A stretch of 64,000 bases of DNA from RGIG9060 sp052173655 (GCA_052173655.1 JBQMYD010000003.1:62001-126000), one strand, 5' to 3'. Shown: positions 17,701-27,243, counted from the first letter of the stretch. The notes: a model not told the origin generated them from the sequence alone. Numbers and translations: made by a program.

Positions 17701-18719
17701 TCTCCTTGCACTTCATCAAATTTATTTTTTAACTGCTGTTCAATTTGCAAACAATTATTTGAAAACTTACCGGTATATTCTTGCATAAAACCATCAAGAC
17801 GAGTTGAACAAAGCCCCTGCAAAGAATCAAGTTTTTCATTTGAACCTGTCAACTCTTCCGAAATTTCTTTAGAAAGTCGCAATGTTTCCGAATGTGAAGT
17901 TTTTATTTCATCCTGAACAGATGTAAGCTGAACTTTCATTGCATCGTTTATTTGCTCATAACTTGCTTTAAGTGCATTAGAATACTGTGCCATACGATTG
18001 TCAGCTTTTTCTTTTAACTGCATAAAACTTGATTGCTCAAAATTTTCGGCTTTTTCTTGAGCATTTGCAAAAGCAGTCTCAAAAGACCGGTTAATTTGTT
18101 CAAGAATTTGCTCATTTTTATTTACGGCACTAATTGTAGATTCTTCAATTTCTTTTCGTTTTGAATCAAAATCTGCAAGAATATTCCCTTGTGCAGCATC
18201 AAGCATTTTTTCATTATTTTCTGCAAAATTCTTTTCAATTTCCGGAATTCTTTTTTCAAGATGATCAATATATTTTTTGTGATCTTTTAATTTTGAATCA
18301 AGTTTACCTATGTAAGACGAATCTTTTTTTATGGCATCCAAATTACTTTCAACGGCAGCAGACATTTCGCTCAGCTCTTGAATCTTGCTTTCGTATTTTT
18401 CAAGCTCTTTATTTATTCGTTCTATTACTTTAAATTTATCTTCGATTAGTTTGGATTTTTCGGAAAATTCTTCAAAAATACGCTCCAATCGTAAAACCTC
18501 TGCATTGACAAGCTCCGATTGTACTTTAAGTTCGTAAGATTTTGAGTTTAAATTTTCCTGAGATTGATTAAAATATTCTTCAAACTCTTTTTTATATTTT
18601 TCGGTAAATTTTTTTAGCTTTTCCAATGAGTTATTTTTCTTGTCGTAAAACTTAAAAAAAACAACAAGAGCCGCACTGAAAACCACTGAAAATATCACAG
18701 AGACTGTTACTTGTATCAT
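14721..18719 (-). CDS. Giant membrane-anchored coiled-coil protein with a C-terminal helix-turn-helix (SpiroCoCo type)
   Basis: 1332 residues. An N-terminal membrane segment (VTVSVIFSVVFSAALVVFF, residues ~3-21) is followed by roughly 1200 residues of almost uninterrupted heptad-rich coiled coil, very rich in Glu, Lys, Asn, Ser and Gln. Approximate repeats such as FNSKFDD..LSNKFDS and LNDKITK..LDDKISQ..LDNKIEQ recur every ~11-18 residues. The last 40 residues (ENIQALSRQGWTPNQIANRL..LGEVELIL) look like a small helix-turn-helix. I recall a spirochaete-specific coiled-coil family of this layout; its function is not known to me. ATG 18719 follows a GGTGG ribosome site; a TTG further upstream in frame is less likely. 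It has no lipobox. Confidence 0.85.
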   Translation of the reverse strand: MIQVTVSVIFSVVFSAALVVFFKFYDKKNNSLEKLKKFTEKYKKEFEEYFNQSQENLNSKSYELKVQSELVNAEVLRLERIFEEFSEKSKLIEDKFKVIERINKELEKYESKIQELSEMSAAVESNLDAIKKDSSYIGKLDSKLKDHKKYIDHLEKRIPEIEKNFAENNEKMLDAAQGNILADFDSKRKEIEESTISAVNKNEQILEQINRSFETAFANAQEKAENFEQSSFMQLKEKADNRMAQYSNALKASYEQINDAMKVQLTSVQDEIKTSHSETLRLSKEISEELTGSNEKLDSLQGLCSTRLDGFMQEYTGKFSNNCLQIEQQLKNKFDEVQGELESALENQFVTAETEFNSRLDRMSKDLNLQFGNANYELSNHLETMKQDLTSKFIDAEENLSNDLNSRIDNMLEMFNSKFDDTSGDLSNKFDSMVQNFNEKFTESDNSFHNQFENSKTHFSDKFDEVSQMMQSHISKLEQDSQDSINRIENSLYDKVGQLGSSVEADLNSCNNDLNDKITKIAQILDDKISQVNDDLDNKIEQSSGVFNKKIDQTNEKLDSKIVKTGEDLYLKIEQFESTAKSKFNEIVENTNNSLKQFEENYDKESSKVFDEAAGKFETFKSDILYRFERYEKSIQDIDALEISLRQAMSEVENRIKTEFDVFTKQQQKHNADFQSELGVRTDETLFKMKSLEGELNELKKKAYDNVVDKFNEFEENFFKDLEKRRNSLNLSVEEWKTDFDNRLEEFKKSYNDKRLSLEDSYSKQLDLKIDAMEKIVSEQFARIQKDFAANDELLSAKGKEFSEEIKRFTESYQRSLINAQKNASEYLQNEYQEYIEQIKKQVSLFEKEIDNNIGLISNNVEVCKDKTGNDLESLRADFEAWKERINSQFNDANGLFIQKLENLDATVNDKIEQTKNYFEIDFNSFMEKSNEEKNNLSDEIESLSQKTHETVERFEETSNSMMETFKSNYSEMLMQTQKNIREQGAEIEQRLREERLFVQEIKEKNEAAQEEIILKIQSDGTKMYELMDDMDKRIKNFINQTQVFDKADQLTNELTGKINEIHGEINRIESFKSTIDDIKHQFELIRTGEEDINRKATEFAKEKQHIDEMEKDFKKLLDLSEKMEVKIKELEETNSNVQSLHFEVQKFLETLNEISDRYDILERKNVIIDKTVISVDKAFDSLREVEKRLESCEKESASFPEHISMLKHDVDALMEKTPRIRATLDKLESLDEILSTTENRMKDLKTSNEWLARTETRLNEVNNEATKHIRALREITKATPSNSSSQSGAPSLSTRENIQALSRQGWTPNQIANRLHISLGEVELILATPGN

Positions 18720-18746
18720 TTTTCCACCCAAAAAACTATTAGGGCT

Positions 18747-19418
18747 TTATTTTAACACAATTTCGTTTAATTTGCGATAGTTCTTAAAGCAAATATCAGC
18801 ATTTTTTGGTCTAATATTAAATATTTTATAAAATCCGGTTTGAATAAACGCCGTTTTCATACCGGACTTGCAAGCTCCTTCTATATCAGCTTTTACACTG
18901 TTACCAACATACAAAATTTTATTAAAAGGAACTCCTAAAGCCAGCTGAAGCTGCCCAAAAGCGTAGATTGAAGGTTTTAATGCCCCCACAGCCTCAGAGC
19001 CCATTATTACATCACAATATTTTGCAAGCCCCCAAATATCGCCTTTTTGTTCCGGAGGAAAATCTGAAAGAAGCCCTATTTTTAATCCGGCATTTTTACA
19101 ATTTTTTATAAAATCTTCAACAAAAGGATACGGTTTTATTTTTTTAAAATAAGGTTTCATACCGTCATAAACAATATCATTTATCAGTTTTTTTGCATTT
19201 TCCTTTGCCCAAGGCATGTGTTCAGTTAAAAGTCTTGCCTGATATTCGTAAAAATCAGCCAAAGGTGCTGTGCGGTGTAAAACTTTACGAGCTTTGTTAT
19301 AGCCGGCAAAAAACGAAAAATTGCTAAAAAAATAAGTAGCTATTTTTGAATAAAATTTTGCACTCGAATAGAGAGTTCCGTCAATATCAAATGCTATGGC
19401 TTCAATTTCATTAATCAT
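18747..19418 (-). CDS. HAD-superfamily hydrolase (YjjG/phosphoglycolate-phosphatase-like)
   Basis: 223 residues with all four HAD motifs: motif I DIDGTLYSS (nucleophile Asp and acid/base Asp), motif II LLSDFPP, motif III Lys around GALKPSIYAFG, and motif IV LYVGNSVKADIEGA (GNSxxxDxxGA type). A helical C1 cap lies between motifs I and II. The family removes phosphate from small metabolites; the substrate cannot be told. It lies 27 bp upstream of the coiled-coil gene on the same strand and about 80 bp downstream of the exported protein gene, so it may be part of the same transcript. Confidence 0.9.
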   Translation of the reverse strand: MINEIEAIAFDIDGTLYSSAKFYSKIATYFFSNFSFFAGYNKARKVLHRTAPLADFYEYQARLLTEHMPWAKENAKKLINDIVYDGMKPYFKKIKPYPFVEDFIKNCKNAGLKIGLLSDFPPEQKGDIWGLAKYCDVIMGSEAVGALKPSIYAFGQLQLALGVPFNKILYVGNSVKADIEGACKSGMKTAFIQTGFYKIFNIRPKNADICFKNYRKLNEIVLK

Positions 19419-19497
19419 TTATTTTGTCCGATTAAAATTATTTTAGGTAATTAGGCATTGTATCATAAATTACAAAAAGTGTGTAACTTATTTAAAA

Positions 19498-20925
19498 TCA
19501 TTGATCTTTTATTTTTTGTAAATCGTTCACTTTTTGCAACTGCGGAAAAAATCTTTGACTGGACTGCAGACGAACTAAATTTACAAAAGTATCAGGATTA
19601 TCTTTTATGAATTCTTCTATTGAAGTTTCCTTGCAATTTTCAAAAACCGAAACATAAAAAACATCGTGTTCATCAAAAAAAGGAAAAAAAGCGGCAGTCC
19701 TTGAGTAAAAAATATTTTGAGGAACTTCATCGTCAGTTTCTCGTATAGCCCCAAGATAAAATCTTCCCGGTTCCTTGATTGCAAAAACATAAAACAAAGC
19801 CTTTAAACAATCCACCGAATATCCACTGTCTTTTATGTAAAGCGGAACATTTTTTATTCCGGTTTCTGTATATTGGCTTGCAAATGGTTTCGCATCTACT
19901 TCACATCCGGAATTTTGGTACGTGTAATTATTTCCTGAAATTACAGAAAGATAAGCCGCCGCTAAATTTCTCGTCCAATCCAATGCAATGTACATATTAT
20001 ATTTATCAGAAAAAGTATCCGCTTTTGAACCGCTCTTTAATTTTACCGTTGCTTTTTTTAAGGGAGCTAATTCAAGATAACTTCCTGTTATGGGCAAAAC
20101 TAAACCGTCTACAATCCATTTTATAAAACCGAATCCGTCAACAGAAATTCCGCCATTTTTACCTAGTTCTTTCCTTGGCTTTCCGGTGCTTACATAAACA
20201 GGACTCCCCTCTCCGTCATAGCAGGCATCTTCAGTGTGAGTAAGTTTTTCCAACTTTTCTTGCAGTACTCCAATCATCTGCAATGAATCTTCATAAAGAT
20301 AATTTTTTATATCTGTATATTCCCAAGGAATACTCGTTTGTGTAATTCTAACCAAATCTACAAAAGAAATTGAATAAAGCTGATTTATTGTTAAGCCTAC
20401 AGGCATTGAACGTACCAAACAATAATCATAAAGCATAAAATCCGCATAAATTTTTTGATCTTTATCAGATTTTCTCATTGAAGAATAGGAATTACAATTG
20501 AATTCAACAAAAATTCCGGAATCTTGATGAAAATACCAACGAATTCCTGTAGGATTTCCATTTTTTTTATCTCTAAATAAAATCCAACTTCCGGCTAAAT
20601 CCGAAGGATAAATATCCATCCTGACCGTCTTTTTATTTTTTTCATTGATTATATCAACATCTATTGAACTTTGAGGAGCTACAATCACTGCAAAATTATC
20701 TTCCAATTCTTCAAGACGTACTTGAAATTTTTGCCCCAAAGAATTTTCATATGTTTCAGACTCTTGCAGTCTTAAGTGTTTTAGATCCTGAGTAAACCAT
20801 TTTTTTTCAAGTCCTTCCCTGATCTTAGAAGAGTCCGGAACATTGCGACAATAATAACTTCCCGCAAAAATTCTTACACTGATCAAAAGAAAAAACATTA
20901 TTGTAAAAATAGCGTATTTTTTCAT
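19498..20925 (-). CDS. Exported protein of unknown function, coupled to the acyl-CoA activase gene
   Basis: 475 residues from ATG 20925: MKKYAIFTIMFFLLISVRIFAGSYYC is a signal peptide with cleavage near FAG. The mature protein has no recognised domain. It contains a hydrophobic Gly-containing stretch GFGFIKWIVDGLVLPITGSYLELAPLKKATVKLKSG and many aromatic residues, and ends RFFPQLQKVNDLQKIKDQ. A periplasmic or outer-envelope location is inferred from the signal peptide alone. The ATG begins 1 nt after the TAA of the upstream 1485-residue gene, so translation is coupled; this gives a cytoplasmic enzyme and an exported protein in one unit. An upstream in-frame start within the previous gene was rejected. 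Confidence 0.72.
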   Translation of the reverse strand: MKKYAIFTIMFFLLISVRIFAGSYYCRNVPDSSKIREGLEKKWFTQDLKHLRLQESETYENSLGQKFQVRLEELEDNFAVIVAPQSSIDVDIINEKNKKTVRMDIYPSDLAGSWILFRDKKNGNPTGIRWYFHQDSGIFVEFNCNSYSSMRKSDKDQKIYADFMLYDYCLVRSMPVGLTINQLYSISFVDLVRITQTSIPWEYTDIKNYLYEDSLQMIGVLQEKLEKLTHTEDACYDGEGSPVYVSTGKPRKELGKNGGISVDGFGFIKWIVDGLVLPITGSYLELAPLKKATVKLKSGSKADTFSDKYNMYIALDWTRNLAAAYLSVISGNNYTYQNSGCEVDAKPFASQYTETGIKNVPLYIKDSGYSVDCLKALFYVFAIKEPGRFYLGAIRETDDEVPQNIFYSRTAAFFPFFDEHDVFYVSVFENCKETSIEEFIKDNPDTFVNLVRLQSSQRFFPQLQKVNDLQKIKDQ

Positions 20926-20926
20926 T

Positions 20927-23900
20927 TTACCCTTTTTCTTCCAACTCGTCCGGATGTCTTCCCATAGGAGCATTTGCCAGTAAAAGCTTTAATCGATTCA
21001 ATTGATTTACTTCACTCGAACCCGGGTCGTAGTCTATTGCAGAAATATTTGCATCAGGATATCTGCGTTTTAATTCCTTTATCATTCCTTTACCTGTAAC
21101 ATGATTAGGTAAACAAGCAAAAGGTTGAACACAAGCAATGGAAGGACAGCCTCCCTTTATAAGCTCAACCATTTCTGCGGTAAGAAACCATCCTTCCCCT
21201 GTTATATTTCCAAGCTGCACGATATCATCAACACCTTTCATCAATTCGTAAATTGAGGAAGGCGCTTCAAACCTTCGGCTTTTTTTAAGGCACTTTTCAA
21301 TATACCTTCGATACAAGCCCAAAAGCCAAATAAGGCGACGGGCATTTTTTTTAGTTTTTTCAGGAAAAGCCAATTTTTCATGTCTAAAGATTCCGGTTGA
21401 AAAAGAATAAAAGAAAAAATCTGCCAAATCGGGAACAACACATTCAGCACCTTCTCTTTCAATGGTTCCAAAAATATCGTTATTTGCAGTAGGATGAAAT
21501 TTTACAAGGATTTCTCCAACAACTCCAACACGAGGTTTTTTTGCAGGCAGGAGTTCCAGTTTGTCAAAATCACGAATAATTCCTCTTATGATACGGTGAT
21601 AGCATATACCGGATATATTTTTCATATTTTTGCAAATAATTCCATTCCATTTTTCATAAAGATGATTGGCACTTCCCGGAACTGCCTCATAAGGTCTTGT
21701 ACGATACAAAACTCTCATTAAAAGATCTCCGAGCATAACGGACTTCATTGAGCGATCAATAAGCGGAAATGAAATTTTAAAACCCGGATTTTCTTCAAAT
21801 CCCTGCACGCTCAACGAAATTACCGGAATATGACCCCAGCCTGCATCTTTTAAAGCTCGTCTGATAAAGCCGATATAATTCGTTGCCCTACATCCGCCAC
21901 CTGTTTGTGTTATCATCAAACTGACATGATTTAAATCATACTTCCCGGATTTCAAAGCGGAAATCATTTGACCTGCAACAAGAATTGAAGGATAACAGGC
22001 ATCGTTATTTACATATTGAAGTCCCGTATCTACAGCTTTCGTATCAACATCCGGTAAAATAACCAAGTTATAACCTGAACATAAGAAAGCTTGCTGCACC
22101 AATCTAAAATGAATTGGAGACATTTGAGGGGCAATTATTGTATGAGTATACCGCATTTCTTTTGTAAACACTTGACGCGGAAAAGCTGCAGTTTTTACTA
22201 CAGATTGATGTTTATGTTTGTTCCTTTCTTTTACGGCTGCAATCAAAGAACGAACTCTTATACGTACCGCACCTAAATTGGAACCTTCATCAATTTTAAT
22301 AAGTGTATACATTCTGTTTTTAGAAGCCATAATTTCATCAACCTGATCGGCAGTTACAGCATCCAAACCACAACCAAAACTCGTTAATTGAATCAACTCT
22401 ATATTGGGCATTTCCGAAACAAAAGCTGCTGCTCTATAAAGCCTGTTATGATAAGTCCATTGATCAATTATTCTAAGAGGCCTTTCAATTGAACCCAAAT
22501 GAGCAACGCTGTCTTCCGTAAGAACTGCAAGCCCCAAACCATTTATAAGCTCCGGAATTCCATGATTAATTTCAGGATCCAAGTGATATGGACGACCGGA
22601 AAGTACAATTCCGTTTCCTCCACGGCGAATTATGGTTTCTATAGCCTCTTCACCTTGAAGTTGAACTTCACGTCTAAACCTTGCCTGTTCAGTCCATGCA
22701 ACATCTACAGCATTATTTATTTCTTCCTGACTTATATTAAATTTTTCGCCCAGTTCTTCAAAAAGACGCTCTGCAAGTCTTTGTTTGTCATATATCGGCA
22801 AAAACGGATTCATAAAACAAATAGAACTGTCCTGCCTTAGCTGTTCTACATTGTTACGTAAAACTTCAGGATAACTCGTAACAATAGGGCAATTATAATG
22901 ATTTCCTGCACCTGAATCTTCGGTTTGTTCATACGGAGCACAAGGATAAAAGATAAACTTTATTCCGCTTTTTACCAAACTTTCAATATGTCCATGACTT
23001 ATTTTTCCCGGATAGCAAACGGATTCAGAAGGGATAGTTTCCAAGCCCATTTCGTAAATAGAGCGTGTAGAACGAGGAGAAAGTCTTACTTTAAATCCAA
23101 GCTTTGTAAAAAAAGTAAACCACATCGGATAATTTTCATATATGTTAAGGACGCGCGGGATACCCACTTCTCCTCTTGGAGCATCTTCTATTTTTAATGG
23201 AACATAACTAAAAAGTCTTTTGTATTTCCATTGAAAAAGATTCGGCATAGGGCCGTTGCTTTTATCGTCGTCAATGCCGGTATTTTCCTTGTTGCTGGCA
23301 TCAACTATCTTAACATCCCCTTCAAGTTCAGCACCTTTTTCACATCTGTTACCGGTAATAAACTTACGCTGTTCCCCTCCGGAAGAGAATGTATTTATCG
23401 TTAAAAGACAGTTATTATTGCATTTTCCACATCGTCTGAGTTCCAAATCAACTTTGAAATTTTCGAGTTCTTCAAGGCTCGCCATTTTTGTTCTGATATT
23501 TTTTGAACAAAGTTCAGGTTCACTTTCAGACTCATCTGCAATTTTTGAACATTCTTCCTGCCACTGATCTACTGCAATAAGAGCTGCTCCGTATGCACCC
23601 ATAAGACCTGCAACATCCGGGCGGAAAACATTTACACCTGATATTTTTTCAAAAGCACGTAAAACAGCATCGTTATTAAAGGTTCCTCCTTGAACAACAA
23701 CTTTTGTTCCAATTTCCGTAGCCCTTCTAAGTTTTATTACCTTAAAAAGTGCATTTTTAATTACAGAATAAGAAAGCCCCGCACTGATATCTGCAACAGA
23801 GGCGCCTTCTTTTTGAGCTTGTTTTACACGGCTGTTCATAAAAACAGTACATCTGCTACCCAAATCAATAGGATATTCAGCAAGCAATGCTTTTTTACTG

Positions 23901-25384
23901 AATGTTTGCACATCCATTCCAAGAGAACGTGCAAAATTATCAAGAAAACTTCCGCATCCGGAAGAACACGCTTCATTAAGTTGTATTGAAGTAATCGCAC
24001 CTTCTTTCATTCTAAGACACTTCATGTCCTGTCCGCCGATATCCAAAAGAAATTCAACACCGGGAACAAAAAAATCTGCCGCTCTAAAGTGTGCAATTGT
24101 TTCAACCTCTCCGGAATCTACACCTAAAGCCGCCTGAAACAAGGCTTCCCCGTAACCTGTTGCAACGGAACGAGCAATATAAACATCTTCAGGTAATTTC
24201 TTATATAAATCTTTTAAAACACGAACGGCAAGATCTACAGGATTTCCGGCATTTACATCATAAAATCTCCACAAAATTCTACCTTGTAAGTCAACTAAAA
24301 CCGCCTTTGTAGTGGTAGAACCCGAATCCAAACCTAAAAAAACAGGTCCCTTTGCCTGCTCCAAAGAGGCACTTGCAGCTTTTTCTTTTGAATGTCGCTC
24401 ATGAAATTCTTTAAGTTCTTTTTCGTTTTTAAACAAAGGTTCCAAACGTTGAACCTCTGTCATTTCCGCATCAACTAAAGTTTTTAACCCCTCTCTAAGT
24501 TCCGAAACAGTTTTGAAAATTGGATTTTCACCGCATACTTTGCAGCTATGTAAAACATCTGCCGAATAAGCAGCTCCACTTGCCACAAAAAGCTGGGAGT
24601 TTTCAGGAACAATAATTGCATCTCCTTCCAACTTTAACGTATTAATGAATCTTTGCCTTAACTGATCAAGAAAGTGTAAAGGTCCCCCAAGAAAAGCCAC
24701 GTTTCCACGTATCGGTTTACCACACGCCAGTCCGGAAATTGTTTGACTTACTACAGCTTGAAAAATAGAGGCTGCTATATCTTCTCGCCTTGCACCTTCA
24801 TTAATCAATGGTTGAATATCAGTTTTTGCAAATACCCCGCAACGAGCAGCTATAGGATAAATTGTAGTTGCACCCTCTGCAAGTTTATTAAGACCGGGAG
24901 CGTCCGTTTCCAAAAGAGCTGCCATTTGGTCTATAAAAGCACCGGTTCCTCCGGCACAGGTTCCGTTCATCCGCTGTTCTATACCGCCGGTGAAATATGT
25001 AATTTTTGCGTCCTCACCACCAAGTTCTATTACAACATCAGTTTGAGGGATAATTTTTTGAACCGCAGTTGTTGCAGCAACAACTTCTTGAATAAAAGGA
25101 ATATCAAGCCACTGAGAAACCGACAATCCCCCGGATCCTGTAACCTTTACACTTAGGATCTGATTTTCACCGGCTTCACATTTTTCTTGAATAGCATCCA
25201 AAGCTCTGCCAACAACTGCCACAATTGTACTGCGGATATCGGCTCTATGACGTTCATATTCACTATAAATCGAGTCGCTATTTTTATCCAAGACAACAAC
25301 TTTTACCGTAGTTGAACCGACATCAATACCCATCCTAACCGGGATAGTTTGTGCGGCAAAGGCATTCAGTTCTTCTTTATTCAT
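20927..25384 (-). CDS. Giant acyl-CoA dehydratase activase-like ATPase (two BadF/HgdC domains plus dehydratase-like region)
   Basis: 1485 residues. First ASKHA ATPase domain: GIDVGSTTVKVVVLD (~17-31), VIELGGEDAKITYF and CAGGTGAFIDQMA. Second: LGLDSGSTTTKAVLVD (~350), LDIGGQDMKCLRM and ACSSGCGSFLDNFA. A four-Cys cluster RCGKCNNNCLL is near residue 660, then a DUF2229-type region (GIPRVLNIYENYPMWFTFF, ESVCYPGKISHGHIESL), and a long C-terminus with conserved Cys (GCPSIACVQPFACLPNH, YVNNDACYPSILVAGQM). Related activases transfer an electron, driven by ATP, to 2-hydroxyacyl-CoA dehydratases or double-cubane Fe-S proteins. Multidomain versions are found in anaerobes; the partner here is unknown. 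ATG 25384 is preferred to the TTG just before it because AGGTGAT lies upstream. Confidence 0.88.
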   Translation of the reverse strand: MNKEELNAFAAQTIPVRMGIDVGSTTVKVVVLDKNSDSIYSEYERHRADIRSTIVAVVGRALDAIQEKCEAGENQILSVKVTGSGGLSVSQWLDIPFIQEVVAATTAVQKIIPQTDVVIELGGEDAKITYFTGGIEQRMNGTCAGGTGAFIDQMAALLETDAPGLNKLAEGATTIYPIAARCGVFAKTDIQPLINEGARREDIAASIFQAVVSQTISGLACGKPIRGNVAFLGGPLHFLDQLRQRFINTLKLEGDAIIVPENSQLFVASGAAYSADVLHSCKVCGENPIFKTVSELREGLKTLVDAEMTEVQRLEPLFKNEKELKEFHERHSKEKAASASLEQAKGPVFLGLDSGSTTTKAVLVDLQGRILWRFYDVNAGNPVDLAVRVLKDLYKKLPEDVYIARSVATGYGEALFQAALGVDSGEVETIAHFRAADFFVPGVEFLLDIGGQDMKCLRMKEGAITSIQLNEACSSGCGSFLDNFARSLGMDVQTFSKKALLAEYPIDLGSRCTVFMNSRVKQAQKEGASVADISAGLSYSVIKNALFKVIKLRRATEIGTKVVVQGGTFNNDAVLRAFEKISGVNVFRPDVAGLMGAYGAALIAVDQWQEECSKIADESESEPELCSKNIRTKMASLEELENFKVDLELRRCGKCNNNCLLTINTFSSGGEQRKFITGNRCEKGAELEGDVKIVDASNKENTGIDDDKSNGPMPNLFQWKYKRLFSYVPLKIEDAPRGEVGIPRVLNIYENYPMWFTFFTKLGFKVRLSPRSTRSIYEMGLETIPSESVCYPGKISHGHIESLVKSGIKFIFYPCAPYEQTEDSGAGNHYNCPIVTSYPEVLRNNVEQLRQDSSICFMNPFLPIYDKQRLAERLFEELGEKFNISQEEINNAVDVAWTEQARFRREVQLQGEEAIETIIRRGGNGIVLSGRPYHLDPEINHGIPELINGLGLAVLTEDSVAHLGSIERPLRIIDQWTYHNRLYRAAAFVSEMPNIELIQLTSFGCGLDAVTADQVDEIMASKNRMYTLIKIDEGSNLGAVRIRVRSLIAAVKERNKHKHQSVVKTAAFPRQVFTKEMRYTHTIIAPQMSPIHFRLVQQAFLCSGYNLVILPDVDTKAVDTGLQYVNNDACYPSILVAGQMISALKSGKYDLNHVSLMITQTGGGCRATNYIGFIRRALKDAGWGHIPVISLSVQGFEENPGFKISFPLIDRSMKSVMLGDLLMRVLYRTRPYEAVPGSANHLYEKWNGIICKNMKNISGICYHRIIRGIIRDFDKLELLPAKKPRVGVVGEILVKFHPTANNDIFGTIEREGAECVVPDLADFFFYSFSTGIFRHEKLAFPEKTKKNARRLIWLLGLYRRYIEKCLKKSRRFEAPSSIYELMKGVDDIVQLGNITGEGWFLTAEMVELIKGGCPSIACVQPFACLPNHVTGKGMIKELKRRYPDANISAIDYDPGSSEVNQLNRLKLLLANAPMGRHPDELEEKG

Positions 25385-25590
25385 CAATAATCACCTAACA
25401 AATTATTTTGAAAATCAGACATTCTGTCGAAGCTACATGGGCTAAATCATATAAGATAGTTATTCAAATGTAAAGTAAGAATTTTAATTCTATTTTAACT
25501 GAAATTTTTATTTTAAGCATTATTTTTTTGAGCTTTCTCCCTCACTTTTACCTTATTGTAAAGAACAGAAAAAAATACTAAAGTTATGGG
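25385..25590. other. Intergenic region between the divergent activase and murJ genes
   Basis: 206 bp, AT-rich. On the plus strand TTGTAA (25556-25561), a 17-nt spacer and a weak TAAAGT (25579-25584) end 6 nt before the GTG of murJ, matching the geometry of the other leaderless-type starts. A TATGAT-like hexamer on the minus strand is a possible -10 for the activase operon. No RNA gene or repeat seen. Confidence 0.4.
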
Positions 25591-27243
25591 GTGAGTAACG
25601 ATATAACACAAATTCCGGAGTCTAAAAAAACAAAGTCTTTGGCAAAAGCAGGCTTAAATCTTTCACTGTTGACTTTATGCTCCCGTATACTCGGTCTTGT
25701 TAGAGAAATGACAAAGGCAGCGTTTTTAGGTACAAGCGGACTGGCAGATGCATTTGGCGTTGCTTTTATGATTCCTAATTTGTTCCGCAGGCTTTTTGCC
25801 GAAAACAGCGTCTCGGTTGCTTTTATTCCTACATTTAAATCAGCCTTAGAAAATGAAAAAAATGCCCTTACACAAGAAGAAAAAAAAGCCGTAAATGAAG
25901 ATACAAAAAAATTTGTCAATTCAACATTTACTCTTGTTTCTTTTTTGACAGCAATAGTGGTATGTTTGGGAATTATTTTTTCTCCATGGATTGTAAAACT
26001 TTTTGCAAACAACGAAAGTGAACAAATTACAATTGAAATGGGTATATTAACCCGAATAATGTTCCCGTATCTTTTTTTTATTTCTATTGCAGCTATTTTT
26101 CAAGGAATTTTGAACGGTATAAAGATTTTTGCCCCCTCAGGTTTCACTCCGGTTTTGTTTAATTCAATTGTAATTACAGCTGTATACATTCTGGCTCCTT
26201 ATACTGCAAATCCGGCCAGGGCAATGGCTTATGGAGTTCTTGCAGGAGGCTTTGTTCAGGCAGCTTTTCAGTTTCCGTTCGTCATAAAAAACGGATGGAG
26301 TTTAAAATTTACTTCACTAAAAAGTGCTTTTTCAAATTCAGGAACAAAACAAGTTTTGCGTCTTATAGGACCTACAATCATAGGTATGGCAGCCTATCAG
26401 CTTAATGATTTAGTTTCTACAGCAATTGCAGCAAAAACCGGAACGGGAATTGTTTCAAGCCTACAATATTCACTTCGTTTACAAGAGCTTATTCTGGGAA
26501 TATTTGCAGTTTCTATCGGAACAGTAATTCTACCGGATCTGTCAGGGCTTGCAAAAAATGAAAAATGGGACGAATTTAATCAGATGTTAATTCAGGCTAT
26601 GAAAATCATAGCCTTGATAACAATTCCCATAACATTTTACTCCTTAATATATGGAGAAAATTTAATTATTTTGGTTTACAAAAGTAAAAATTTTACAGAA
26701 AAGTCAGTTTTCAGTACATCGGAAGTTTTTAAATATCACATTGCAGGACTTTTTTTTATAGCCCTTAACAGAATCATATCTCCGGCTTTTTACGCACAAA
26801 AAGATGCAAAAACTCCTACAATTGCAGGAATTTGCGGTTTTGGAATAAATATTATCCTGGCATTTATTTTATCTTACCTTATGAAAGGTTCCGGCATAGC
26901 TTTAGCTTTAACACTTGCAAGCATTGCAAATACCTTTTTTCTTTTTATTTTCATGAAAAAAAATAAAAATATTTACGTAAACAAAGTTACAAAATCGATA
27001 ATTTTATATGCACTGAAAATAATCGTTTTTTCGCTGATTTCTGCAACACCGGTATATTTTTTACGCCCCGTTCTTTGTTCTTTTTTTGAAAATCACAATA
27101 GAGTTATTTCACAAGGTATTCCTATTATAATAGGAGCATCTCTTTTTGCCGCAATAGGAATAACTGAACTTGCAGTTACAAAAGATTCACTGTTAAAATC
27201 AATAATAAAAAAAATAAAACAAAAACTGAAACGGAGCAAATAA
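25591..27243 (+). CDS. murJ: MurJ lipid II flippase
   Basis: Inner-membrane MVF/MOP-superfamily flippase that moves lipid II across the membrane for peptidoglycan synthesis. 550 residues with about 14 membrane segments. The N-terminus has SLLTLCSRILGLVREMTKAAFLG, followed by DAFGVAFMIPNLFRRLFAENSVSVAFIP, the family's most conserved block with its essential Arg residues. Starts with GTG 25591; no ATG is available because the preceding in-frame region contains stops. The stop codon overlaps the start of the next gene by one base (TAATG), so the two genes are coupled. Confidence 0.96.
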   Translation: MSNDITQIPESKKTKSLAKAGLNLSLLTLCSRILGLVREMTKAAFLGTSGLADAFGVAFMIPNLFRRLFAENSVSVAFIPTFKSALENEKNALTQEEKKAVNEDTKKFVNSTFTLVSFLTAIVVCLGIIFSPWIVKLFANNESEQITIEMGILTRIMFPYLFFISIAAIFQGILNGIKIFAPSGFTPVLFNSIVITAVYILAPYTANPARAMAYGVLAGGFVQAAFQFPFVIKNGWSLKFTSLKSAFSNSGTKQVLRLIGPTIIGMAAYQLNDLVSTAIAAKTGTGIVSSLQYSLRLQELILGIFAVSIGTVILPDLSGLAKNEKWDEFNQMLIQAMKIIALITIPITFYSLIYGENLIILVYKSKNFTEKSVFSTSEVFKYHIAGLFFIALNRIISPAFYAQKDAKTPTIAGICGFGINIILAFILSYLMKGSGIALALTLASIANTFFLFIFMKKNKNIYVNKVTKSIILYALKIIVFSLISATPVYFLRPVLCSFFENHNRVISQGIPIIIGASLFAAIGITELAVTKDSLLKSIIKKIKQKLKRSK

